Below are positions 1 to 5,854 of a stretch of 12,558 nt of DNA, in pieces; position 1 is the stretch's first letter, and each line of letters begins with the position of its first letter. The notes under the pieces are model-generated. The model had not been told where the DNA came from and searched no databases. It saw only the letters and a program-made list of their open reading frames with translations. The position numbers were made by a program, and so were the translations under genes. Source of the DNA: JALHTV01 sp049510055 (GTDB lineage Bacteria; Planctomycetota; Phycisphaerae; SM23-33); assembly GCA_049510055.1 (NCBI GenBank), contig JBEKZI010000067.1, forward strand, positions 1 to 12,558, written 5' to 3'.

Positions 1-1
1 C

Positions 2-1090
2 AATTCCGTCGCCCGCGCCATCACCGAGACGCTTGCCCCCTCCGGCCGGGTGGACGTGACCGTCGTGGACGCGATGGCCATGGTCCCCTGGTGGTTTCGC
101 ATGATGTATGCCGACTGCTTTATGCTGGGGATGTCGCGGTTCCCCTCGCTCTATGCCTTAGGATACGTGCTGAGCGACAGGCCGCATACGTCTGGCCGCG
201 GCGCGCTCGAGCGGATGTGCATGGCCTATGAGCGGTTCGCCACGCGCCGCTTGCAGGAGTACCTGCGGGCTAACCGCTTCGACCTGATCGTTCACACGCA
301 CTTCCTGGTCCCGCCGGTGGCTGCGTGGATGCGGCGGCACGGGCAGCTCGACACGCCGCAGTTTGTGACCGTGACCGACATCGAGACGCACCGCCTGTGG
401 TATTGCCAGGACGTGGACCGCTGGTTCCTGCCGTCGGCCTACACCGCGGGGATCTTCCGCCGCTGGGGCGTGCCGGAGCAGCGGCTGACCGTCAGCGGCA
501 TCGCCGTTCACTCCAAGTGGACCGCCGCGGTGGACCGTCCGCGGATCTACCGGGAGTGGAACCTGCCGGCCGACAAGGCCATCGTGCTGTTGAGCGGCGG
601 GACGGACTACGTCTGCGGGCCGGTGGTGAAGATCGCCCACGGCATCTGCCGCGCCTGCCCGCAGGCCTACGTCGTCGTCCTGGCCGGCAGGAACAAGGGA
701 TTGCTGGAGACGCTGACTCACCGCCCCGAGCCGGCCGGCCGGGTGCGGGCGATTTCCTTCACCGACCGCGGCCATGAGCTGGCGGAGGTCTGCTCGCTGA
801 TGATCACCAAGCCCGGCGGCGTGACCACGGCCGAGTGCCTGGCCAAGGGTACGCCGATGGTGTTGCTGAATCCCGTCCCCGGCCACGAGGGCGGCAACGC
901 CCAGTACCTGGCCTGCAACGAGGCCGCCGTGATCTCCCGCGGGGCCGACGAGGTGATCGCGATGGTCGCACGGTTGCTGGACCATCCGCCCCTGCTGCGT
1001 CAGATGGCCGACAACGCCCGCCGGCTGTATCGGCCCGGGCGGGAAATCATCACCGAGGCGGTCCTGCAAGCGGTGGGGCGGGGGGCTTGA
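2..1090 (+). CDS. MGDG-synthase-like family 28 glycosyltransferase, 5'-truncated by the window edge
   Basis: The frame is open from base 2, reading N-S-V-A-R-A-I before the first GTG at 50. This looks like the segment just after the Gly-rich start of an MGDG_synth N-terminal domain, so the true start lies upstream of the window. Family knowledge: these GT-B enzymes (MGDG_synth plus Glyco_tran_28_C) move a sugar from a nucleotide sugar to a lipid acceptor, such as diacylglycerol or undecaprenyl-linked MurNAc-peptide in MurG, at the inner face of the membrane. Visible signatures are TDIETHRLWY with VDRWFLPS in the first half, the SGGTDYVCGPV loop at the start of the second Rossmann domain, and KPGGVTTAECLAKGTPMVLL followed by PGHEGGNAQYL, the usual nucleotide-sugar site. 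It ends TGA, 73 bases before the next gene on the same strand. The exact donor and lipid acceptor cannot be read from the sequence. Confidence 0.85.
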   Translation, partial: NSVARAITETLAPSGRVDVTVVDAMAMVPWWFRMMYADCFMLGMSRFPSLYALGYVLSDRPHTSGRGALERMCMAYERFATRRLQEYLRANRFDLIVHTHFLVPPVAAWMRRHGQLDTPQFVTVTDIETHRLWYCQDVDRWFLPSAYTAGIFRRWGVPEQRLTVSGIAVHSKWTAAVDRPRIYREWNLPADKAIVLLSGGTDYVCGPVVKIAHGICRACPQAYVVVLAGRNKGLLETLTHRPEPAGRVRAISFTDRGHELAEVCSLMITKPGGVTTAECLAKGTPMVLLNPVPGHEGGNAQYLACNEAAVISRGADEVIAMVARLLDHPPLLRQMADNARRLYRPGREIITEAVLQAVGRGA

Positions 1091-1163
1091 CCCTCGATGG
1101 CGGAGGACGTATCAGTAAAGCCGGCGGCGCGACAGTCCGCCGCCCGGCGCATGGAGGCGCAGC

Positions 1164-1991
1164 ATGAAGTCGATTTACATCGTGGAAAAATCGCTGCCGC
1201 TGGCGTGGGAGAAAGCCGTCATCGCCTGTTGGGAGCAGGGGGAGAGCATTCCCACCGAGTACGACAAGCCCGGCGATCCCCACAGCCGCGACGTCCTGGC
1301 CGTCATCCACGTGACCGAGCCGTTCTCTGAGCCGCGCATCCACCGGGCCTTTCCCGGCGGACTGGACGACCTGGAGCGCTACCGCGCCGAGGTGCTCTAC
1401 GGCGTGCACGACCATTGGATCGACCCGGCCGCCGGCAAGTGGGAATACACCTATCACGAGCGGCTGTTCGCCTATCGCGTGCCGGGGGTGGGCCTATTCG
1501 ACCAGATCGCCGGCGCCGTCGCCAAGCTGCGCGCCACGCCGCACACCCGCCGCGCCCAGGCCGTCACGTGGCAGGTGTGGAACGACATGACCATCGCCGA
1601 CCCGGCCTGCCTCCAGCGGCTGTGGTTCCGCCTGATGGGCGGCCAGCTGCACATGACCTGCCACATTCGCTCCAACGACGCCTTCAAGGCCTCGTTCATG
1701 AATATGTACGCCTTCACCGAGCTCCAGAGGCAGATGGCCGCCGAGCTGGATGTCGCGCCGGGCCAGTACGTCCACCTGGCGGACTCGTTCCACATCTACG
1801 GCAGCTACTTCGCCGACTTCCAGGGCTTCCTGCGGACCGTGGAGCGCCGCTCCGTCGAGCAGCGGGTCTTCACCACCGACTTTGCCCGCGAGTCCTTCGT
1901 CGACGGCTGCGACAGCCTCCTGGCCGAGGCCGACATGCCGGAAGACAAAAAGGCCCTGGTCCGCAAACGCCGCGCGGAATTGACGGGGTAA
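1164..1991 (+). CDS. Thymidylate synthase family protein, divergent (methanogen-type-like)
   Basis: This is a 275-residue protein, close to the usual ThyA length. The start is the ATG preceded by GGAGG at 1153-1157 with a 6-base spacer. The second half carries the thymidylate synthase core: RR at 129-130 (phosphate grip from the partner subunit), the nucleophile Cys149 in DPACLQRLWF, RSND at 169-172 in place of the usual RSCD, Asn180 in FMNM, and FHIY with His210 and Tyr212. The Asn at 180 matches the residue that selects dUMP, where dCMP hydroxymethylases have Asp. The N-terminal third lacks the classical RTGTG folate/phosphate loop, and the C-terminus lacks the usual short hydrophobic end. 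It instead resembles the methanogen-type branch (an IPTEY...EPR layout). The likely reaction is methylation of dUMP to dTMP, but a hydroxymethylase or other pyrimidine C5 activity is possible. It follows the glycosyltransferase and may share its transcript. Confidence 0.8.
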   Translation: MKSIYIVEKSLPLAWEKAVIACWEQGESIPTEYDKPGDPHSRDVLAVIHVTEPFSEPRIHRAFPGGLDDLERYRAEVLYGVHDHWIDPAAGKWEYTYHERLFAYRVPGVGLFDQIAGAVAKLRATPHTRRAQAVTWQVWNDMTIADPACLQRLWFRLMGGQLHMTCHIRSNDAFKASFMNMYAFTELQRQMAAELDVAPGQYVHLADSFHIYGSYFADFQGFLRTVERRSVEQRVFTTDFARESFVDGCDSLLAEADMPEDKKALVRKRRAELTG

Positions 1992-2008
1992 GTTAACCTG
2001 AGGGGAAA

Positions 2009-3343
2009 CTAGCCGGGCCGGGAATCCTCGGCGTCTTCCGTGAGGGGGCCGACGATGCGGATGCCCTTTTTGCCGGTGCGTTTGACGGCTTTGAGGGCCT
2101 GGTCGGCCTTGCGGAGCAGCTCGCGGCAGGTGGTGCCGTCGGCGGGGAAGCTGGCCAGGCCGCCGGAGATGGTCAGCACGCCGGTGGCCTTGGGACCAAG
2201 GGAGTGGAACGCATGGCGATGGAGGGCCTTGAGGAATCGCCGCGCCAGCACCAGGGCGCTATCGGGAGGCTTGGAATCCGGCAGGCGGGGCGGCTGGCGG
2301 TCCCAGAACAGCACCGCGAACTCATCGCCGCCGATTCGCGCGACGATGTCATGCTCGCGGGTGATCCGCCGCATCAGATCAGCCGTCTCGCGCAGGATTT
2401 CGTCGCCCACCGCGTAGCTGTAGCGGTCGTTGTAGGTCTTGAAGTCGTCGATGTCGTACAGCAGCAGCGTGGCGCGGAGGTTTTTGGCGGCCGCCTCGCG
2501 GAGGACCTTGTCGGTGGCGTGGTAGAAGTAGCGGCGGTTGTAGGCGCCGGTCAGCTCGTCGGTGATGGCCAGGTGGTGCAGGACCTCGGTCCTCTTGGCG
2601 GCCTGATACAGGGCCGGCAGGATCCGCTCCAGGGCAGCCAGCAGGGCCTTGGCCGGGGCGTCCAGGGTCGCCGGCTCCGTGGCCGCCAGGAGCCGATGTG
2701 TATCGGCTTTCGGACCTGCCGGGCCGGCAGGCAGGCGCAGCAAGGGCATATAGTTCTCGCCCAGCAGGCTTTCGTCCATCCATTCCAGCGGACCCTTGAC
2801 CTTGGCGGCCACCATCGCCGCGACGGCCGCTTCTAAGTCCATCCGGCTGAAGGTGGCGCTGGCCAATTGAGCGAACTCCTCGCAGGACAGTGGTTCGACT
2901 TTGCTCACCCCGGCGCGCCGGGGTTCGGCGGCGATCGCCGCGGGCGGTTCGACTGCGCTCACCACAGGCGATTCCGACCTGCCTACCGGACAGGCAGGTT
3001 CCGCCAGTGTCCGCAGGTCGGCCGGGCTGGGCGGGGTGATGAAGTAGTCGTCCAGCGCCTCGCCCACCAGCTCGCAGACTTCCATCTCCAGCCGCGGCGG
3101 GCAGAGGGCGTAGAGCTTGGCATTTTTCTGGAGTCGCCGCGTCGCGCGGCATAGGGCCGCGAATTCGCCCGCCCCGGACGGCGTAGCCGCGGTCGGCGAC
3201 AGCACGACGACGGGGAACTCGCGGCGGCCCATGGCCTCCAGCGCGTCGTAGGGGTCCGCCACGGCGACCAGCGCCGACGCACCGGTGCCGGCCAGACGCT
3301 TGGCGATCTGCTCGCTCAACGGATTGTCCGCTAACAGCAACAT
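2009..3343 (-). CDS. Diguanylate cyclase (GGDEF) with degenerate receiver-like N-terminus
   Basis: This cytoplasmic protein of about 444 residues shows no membrane segment. The C-terminal GGDEF domain looks catalytic: D-I-D-D-F for metal and GTP, an intact GGDEF at about 338-342, and an RxxD product-inhibition site (REHD) five residues before it. It should make c-di-GMP from two GTP and be feedback-inhibited. Residues 1-115 resemble a CheY-type fold (MLLLADN start, alternating strands and helices), but where the phospho-accepting Asp should sit the sequence is VVVLSP, so ordinary phosphorylation is unlikely. The linker (about 120-160) is encoded by inserted repeats (see 2892-2999). The start is uncertain: ATG at 3343 lies 2 bases after the upstream gene's stop, while a TTG at 3349 overlaps that stop. 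Either way it is translationally coupled to the gene ending at 3346. It converges on the thymidylate synthase gene with 17 bases between stops and no visible terminator. Confidence 0.88.
   Translation of the reverse strand: MLLLADNPLSEQIAKRLAGTGASALVAVADPYDALEAMGRREFPVVVLSPTAATPSGAGEFAALCRATRRLQKNAKLYALCPPRLEMEVCELVGEALDDYFITPPSPADLRTLAEPACPVGRSESPVVSAVEPPAAIAAEPRRAGVSKVEPLSCEEFAQLASATFSRMDLEAAVAAMVAAKVKGPLEWMDESLLGENYMPLLRLPAGPAGPKADTHRLLAATEPATLDAPAKALLAALERILPALYQAAKRTEVLHHLAITDELTGAYNRRYFYHATDKVLREAAAKNLRATLLLYDIDDFKTYNDRYSYAVGDEILRETADLMRRITREHDIVARIGGDEFAVLFWDRQPPRLPDSKPPDSALVLARRFLKALHRHAFHSLGPKATGVLTISGGLASFPADGTTCRELLRKADQALKAVKRTGKKGIRIVGPLTEDAEDSRPG
2715..2731. repeat. CCTGCC/GGCAGG hairpin inside the GGDEF gene
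   Basis: A perfect 6-bp stem (CCTGCC 2715-2720, GGCAGG 2726-2731) with a 5-base GGGCC loop is followed by a further GCAGG-like copy. It is read in frame as a Pro/Ala/Gly stretch (LPAGPAGPK). It belongs to the same visible family as the hairpins at 2977-2999, 8605-8624 and 10111-10130. Confidence 0.6.
2892..2963. repeat. Two direct copies of GGTTCGACNNNGCTCACC within the GGDEF gene
   Basis: Copies lie at 2892-2909 (NNN = TTT) and 2946-2963 (NNN = TGC), exactly 54 bases apart, so both are read in the same frame and give the peptides VSKVEP and VSAVEP. An 18-bp perfect palindrome (2907-2924, core GGCGCGCC) lies between them. A third copy (17-mer, GGTTCGACAAGCTCACC on the minus strand) lies at 5856-5872 upstream of rnc, which shows this is a dispersed repeat and not a domain-specific sequence. 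Confidence 0.75.
2977..2999. repeat. ACCTGCCT/AGGCAGGT hairpin inside the GGDEF gene
   Basis: Perfect 8-bp arms at 2977-2984 and 2992-2999 enclose a 7-base loop (ACCGGAC). It is read in frame on the minus strand as part of the linker (ACPVGRS). It directly follows the GGTTCGAC repeats, so the whole linker between the receiver-like and GGDEF parts seems to be built from repeat sequence. Confidence 0.7.
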
Positions 3344-3345
3344 TC

Positions 3346-3864
3346 TCAAGCCTGCTCCGCATCGCCTAACAAGGCCGACAATTCCTCAGCCGTCAGCAAG
3401 GGTTCACTCACAGGTGTTTCAACGCCGCTCATCGCAAGCGGGGCTTTCGGCGGTCCATCTTTGGCCTCCGCCGGGCCTTGGCCGGCCAGGGCCTCAAGGG
3501 TCCGGACCAGTTCCGCCCGGCTGGTGGTTTGTACGCCGCTCAGGCGGCCGTCGGCCACCCACGGCGGGACAGCGCCGACGCCCCAGACCTTCACACCCGC
3601 CCGCCGGGCGATCTCTATGAGCCGAAGGTGGCAGGACCTCAGCAGCCGAAGCTCGATGACCAAAGCCTCCACCGGCCCGGCCAGCAGTTCCGCGGCCGCT
3701 TCGTAAGCGCTGGCGACCCGGACGCACTCCAGGGCCGGTCCGAGGTCTTTTATGCCCGAGCCCGAGCCCGAGCCTGAACCTAGGCCTAAACCCTCTCCGC
3801 CCGGCGCCGCGCAAGGCGCAAAAAACACCACCCTCCGCGGTGATGGCATGGTCCTGCCGTTCAT
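3346..3864 (-). CDS. Small receiver-like protein upstream of the diguanylate cyclase
   Basis: I do not recognise a named family for this 172-residue protein. The N-terminus has a VVFFAP strand, then a Gly/Ser run (about 23-38) encoded by a hexamer array. After that comes a stretch resembling the second half of a CheY-like fold: VRVASAYEAAAELL, then VEALVIELRLL with Glu where the phospho-Asp would be, then AGVKVWGVGAV. The last 30 residues (GVETPVSEPLLTAEELSALL) parallel the middle of the next protein (GVSKVEPLSCEEFAQL), suggesting duplicated architecture. Its TGA at 3346 lies 2 bases before the ATG of the GGDEF gene, so the two are probably one operon and may work together in c-di-GMP control. 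The ATG at 3864 has GGAGG upstream with a long 12-base gap; ATG 3849 is an alternative. The promoter is predicted at 3895-3923. Confidence 0.75.
   Translation of the reverse strand: MNGRTMPSPRRVVFFAPCAAPGGEGLGLGSGSGSGSGIKDLGPALECVRVASAYEAAAELLAGPVEALVIELRLLRSCHLRLIEIARRAGVKVWGVGAVPPWVADGRLSGVQTTSRAELVRTLEALAGQGPAEAKDGPPKAPLAMSGVETPVSEPLLTAEELSALLGDAEQA
3754..3795. repeat. Degenerate hexamer array within the receiver-like gene
   Basis: There are seven consecutive 6-bp units: three exact GCCCGA, then GCCTGA and increasingly diverged units. On the coding strand it yields alternating Gly-Ser, then Gly-Leu. Because the period is 6, length changes keep the reading frame. Confidence 0.8.
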
Positions 3865-3894
3865 CGAGGTGCCAATCCTCCAGCAACACCTTAG

Positions 3895-3923
3895 ATTTTA
3901 CCCCAAAAACGCAGAACCGTAAA
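3895..3923 (-). promoter_or_regulatory. Predicted sigma-70 promoter for the receiver-like/GGDEF operon
   Basis: On the minus strand, TTTACG (3923-3918), 17 bases, then TAAAAT (3900-3895). The predicted transcript start is near 3888, leaving a short leader that contains GGAGG at 3881-3877 before the ATG at 3864. Confidence 0.5.
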
Positions 3924-3942
3924 CGGAGGAAAAAGCGAGAGG

Positions 3943-4033
3943 CGACTGTTCGACCATAGACTTTTAGGCTGTTCGGAAGACCCTACGCACGGTCCGCCTA
4001 ACAGTCGAACAGTCTAATAGTCGAAAAGTCGTC
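3943..4033. repeat. Inverted pair of degenerate octamer arrays
   Basis: The right arm (4002-4033) is four tandem 8-bp units of consensus NAGTCKAA. The left arm (about 3943-3976) is the same array in the opposite orientation. By hand alignment about 27 of 35 positions pair, across a spacer of about 25 bases, so it could form one long imperfect hairpin. It fills most of the 242-bp gap between the receiver-like gene and the amidase-like gene, where no gene is visible. On the minus strand it lies downstream of the amidase-like gene and could act in termination, but has no T-run. Confidence 0.65.
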
Positions 4034-4106
4034 TTTGAGCGCGCAGCGAGATTACAAGATGGGATGAAATTGGAGCGGCCCATCGGGCCGGCAGTGGAGC
4101 GAGTCG

Positions 4107-4697
4107 CTACCGTTCTCGCGGCCGCAGAAGCGAGCCGTTGAGTTCCCGAGCCGGGAAGGCCGCGCCGGGCGAAGCGGTGCGTGGATCGATGTCCCCGGCC
4201 AGGTAGACCCGGTCGGCCGTGATGCCGCAAGTCTGCTGGAGCGCACGGACCAACCCGATCAGCGAACGCATCTGCGAGGCCGTCGGCGGCGTCTGGGAGA
4301 AGTCGCCGATCAGGCACACGCCGATGCTGGTGGCGTTCCAGTTGTACCCGGAGGCGAAGACGTGATTGCCCTCCACCTGGCGGTCCCACAGCGACGTGGA
4401 ACGCACGGACTTGCCGTCGGTCCCGGGCGACTGATCGATCACGAAGTGGCAATCGCGGTCGGCGTCCAGCGGCTCGACGGACGTGTGGATGACGATCTGC
4501 CGCCACTTGGCGGCCTTGATGGCGACGTTGGTCTGAGAAATGGCCTCGGAGGATTCATCGGCCAGGCTGCTCACGGCAGACAGATTGGTCACCGGCGGAC
4601 GGATCGGAGCTGTCTCCATCAAGATGAGCGCAATCGACCCCACCGTCATAGCGGCAACCAGCGCACCCAACGTCTTCATCGTCCGTGACCCGACCAT
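4107..4697 (-). CDS. Membrane-anchored peptidoglycan-recognition/amidase_2-fold protein, probably non-catalytic
   Basis: This is a 196-residue protein. Residues 8-28 form one hydrophobic segment (signal anchor, no lipobox), so the domain should lie outside the inner membrane. The domain matches the N-acetylmuramoyl-L-alanine amidase/PGRP fold of T7 lysozyme type: IVIHTS (His71), CHFVID, SLWDRQ, NHVFASGYN, SIGVCLIGDF, PTASQMRSL, and a final GDIDPRTASPGAAFP. In active enzymes the last block is GHxD...CPG and supplies a His and a Cys to zinc. Here they are Asp169 and Ser176, and the catalytic Tyr is Cys83. Only the first zinc His remains, so binding rather than cleavage of muropeptide is the likelier role. 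The start is ATG 4697 or ATG 4679 (M7); neither has a clear Shine-Dalgarno site. A promoter is predicted at 4760-4788. Confidence 0.8.
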   Translation of the reverse strand: MVGSRTMKTLGALVAAMTVGSIALILMETAPIRPPVTNLSAVSSLADESSEAISQTNVAIKAAKWRQIVIHTSVEPLDADRDCHFVIDQSPGTDGKSVRSTSLWDRQVEGNHVFASGYNWNATSIGVCLIGDFSQTPPTASQMRSLIGLVRALQQTCGITADRVYLAGDIDPRTASPGAAFPARELNGSLLRPRER

Positions 4698-4737
4698 AAG
4701 CTTGTCCGATTCTAGATGTGTTTCCGTTCACTCTGCG

Positions 4738-4759
4738 CTGCGAAGATCGGACTTCGCAG
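4738..4759. promoter_or_regulatory. 22-bp dyad at the predicted transcript start of the amidase-like gene
   Basis: Perfect 8-bp arms (CTGCGAAG 4738-4745, CTTCGCAG 4752-4759) flank a 6-base centre. It directly abuts the predicted -10 box (4760-4765), so it could be a repressor operator or a 5' leader hairpin. Confidence 0.5.
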
Positions 4760-4788
4760 AATCTAAGTCTTGTATCGGCAAAGTGCAA
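4760..4788 (-). promoter_or_regulatory. Possible sigma-70 promoter for the amidase-like gene
   Basis: On the minus strand, TTGCAC (4788-4783), 17 bases, TAGATT (4765-4760). The match is moderate (3/6 and 4/6). It gives a leader of about 55 bases to the ATG at 4697. Confidence 0.35.
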
Positions 4789-5003
4789 GCAATTCTGTTG
4801 CAGAATCCGAAATTGGCGTGATTTTTTGCCCCCTGCAACCCCGCCGCCCCAGCCAACCACCAGCCTCCTCCAACGCCCCCAGGCCATAGGACCCCCCCAA
4901 GGCCGGTGGAACTTTTGGAAAAAATGGCGGGAAGAGACAAAAGACAGCCTCTGCAACATGCCTAGATATAAGCAGTTGCCACAAACGCCCCTATTGTTCA
5001 GCC

Positions 5004-5045
5004 CCTAATGCCTAGTGCCTGTTGCCTAATCCCTGGTCCCTGGCT
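5004..5045. repeat. Degenerate heptamer array
   Basis: Six consecutive 7-bp units approximate CCTRRTS, each beginning CCT (CCTAATG, CCTAGTG, CCTGTTG and so on). The array is non-coding and downstream of rnc. Confidence 0.7.
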
Positions 5046-5047
5046 TA

Positions 5048-5094
5048 TCCGCCGTAGCCCGCCGAAGCTTTAGTGAAGGCGCGGCGAAGGCGGA
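5048..5094. repeat. Inverted repeat just downstream of rnc
   Basis: Outer arms are TCCGCC (5048-5053) and GGCGGA (5089-5094), with an inner CGCC (5060-5063) and GGCG (5078-5081). It starts 3 bases after the rnc stop codon on the minus strand and may protect the mRNA end, but there is no T-run for a classical terminator. Confidence 0.45.
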
Positions 5095-5097
5095 TGC

Positions 5098-5808
5098 CTA
5101 GTCTTCTTCTTCCTCGTCGTCTTCGGTGAGGATGTGCAGTTCGATCAAGGCGCGGCGGGCGGCTTCCTGCTCGGCGTCTTTTTTGGTCTTGCCCCAGGCG
5201 CTGGGGAACTGTCGGCCGCTCATCCAGACGGCCACCTCGAAGCACTTGCTGTGGTCGGGGCCCTTTTCGTCCAGCATGCGGTAGTCCGGCGTGACGCTCC
5301 AGGCGCGCTGGGCGTGCTGCTGAAGGAGCGACTTGTAGTTGCTCTGGTGCTCGGTCGCCAGCGCCTGCTCGATGTAAGGCCGAATGTGCTTCAGAATGAA
5401 CGCGCTGGCCGGGGCGAAGCCGCCGTCCAGGTAGATCGCCCCCACGAGGGACTCGAACACCGCCGCGGCCACGGACGTCGGCAGCGTGCCGGGTTTGGCC
5501 ATGCCCTTGTCCAGCGACAGCAACCGGCCGAGGCCAAGTTCCTCCGCCACGGCCGCGCAGGTGTTCCGCGAGACGACGGTGGACTTGATCTTGGTCATCT
5601 CGCCTTCCAGCAGGTCGCCCTCGCGCTGGTAGAGGTCCTGGCAGACGGCCAGCGCCAGCACCGAGTCGCCCAGGAACTCAAGCCGTTCGTTGCTCTGCTC
5701 GCGAGTGGGGGCGGCCGAGGCGTGCGTCAACGCCAAGGCCAGAAGGGAAGGGTCCGAAAAGCGGTACTCGAGGATCTGCTGACACTGCTCCAGGGCCGAG
5801 TCGTCCAC
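5098..5808 (-). CDS. rnc: Ribonuclease III
   Basis: This endonuclease cuts double-stranded RNA in rRNA and mRNA processing. It shows the RNase III signature NERLEFLGDS (40-49), a second catalytic segment VAAAVFESLVGAIYLDGG (about 113-130), and a C-terminal dsRNA-binding domain ending in KTKKDAEQEAARRAL plus an acidic tail. I prefer the GTG at 5808 as start: AAGGAG at 5823-5818 sits 9 bases upstream and the resulting 236 residues fit the family. An ATG at 5847 would add 13 residues, but it lies at the edge of a dispersed repeat and has no good ribosome site. One oddity: the metal-binding Asp usually three residues before the conserved Glu (E. coli D114/E117) is Ala116 here, while Glu119 remains. 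It sits alone behind its own strong predicted promoter (5963-5991), not in the common rnc-era arrangement. Confidence 0.93.
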   Translation of the reverse strand: MDDSALEQCQQILEYRFSDPSLLALALTHASAAPTREQSNERLEFLGDSVLALAVCQDLYQREGDLLEGEMTKIKSTVVSRNTCAAVAEELGLGRLLSLDKGMAKPGTLPTSVAAAVFESLVGAIYLDGGFAPASAFILKHIRPYIEQALATEHQSNYKSLLQQHAQRAWSVTPDYRMLDEKGPDHSKCFEVAVWMSGRQFPSAWGKTKKDAEQEAARRALIELHILTEDDEEEED

Positions 5809-5854
5809 GGGACAAAACTCCTTGTGAGCCGGGCCTCTGGCGGCCATCGTCCTC

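Larger units (their letters stand above)
4698..5097. other. 400-bp intergenic region without a recognisable gene
   Basis: From left to right it holds the leader, dyad and promoter of the amidase-like gene (4698-4790), a strongly C-rich plus strand at about 4829-4900, an A+T-richer stretch at about 4950-5000, a heptamer array (5004-5045) and an inverted repeat (5048-5094) just past the rnc stop. The short open frames here have no family features. Confidence 0.6.

Noticed and set aside
2204..2836. Open frame of 210 codons on the plus strand
   Set aside because: Lies antisense to the GGDEF gene, has low-complexity composition and no family features; an expected GC-rich shadow.
4002..4033. Attachment site or direct repeats marking an integrated element
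   Set aside because: No integrase or tRNA is nearby, and no matching flank was seen elsewhere in the window.
4718..5008. Possible 96-codon gene in the intergenic region
   Set aside because: Composition follows the C-rich strand bias, there is no ribosome site, and it overlaps the amidase-like gene's promoter region.
3754..5045. Short repeat arrays as a CRISPR
   Set aside because: Units are 6-8 bp, contiguous and degenerate, with no spacers and no cas genes.
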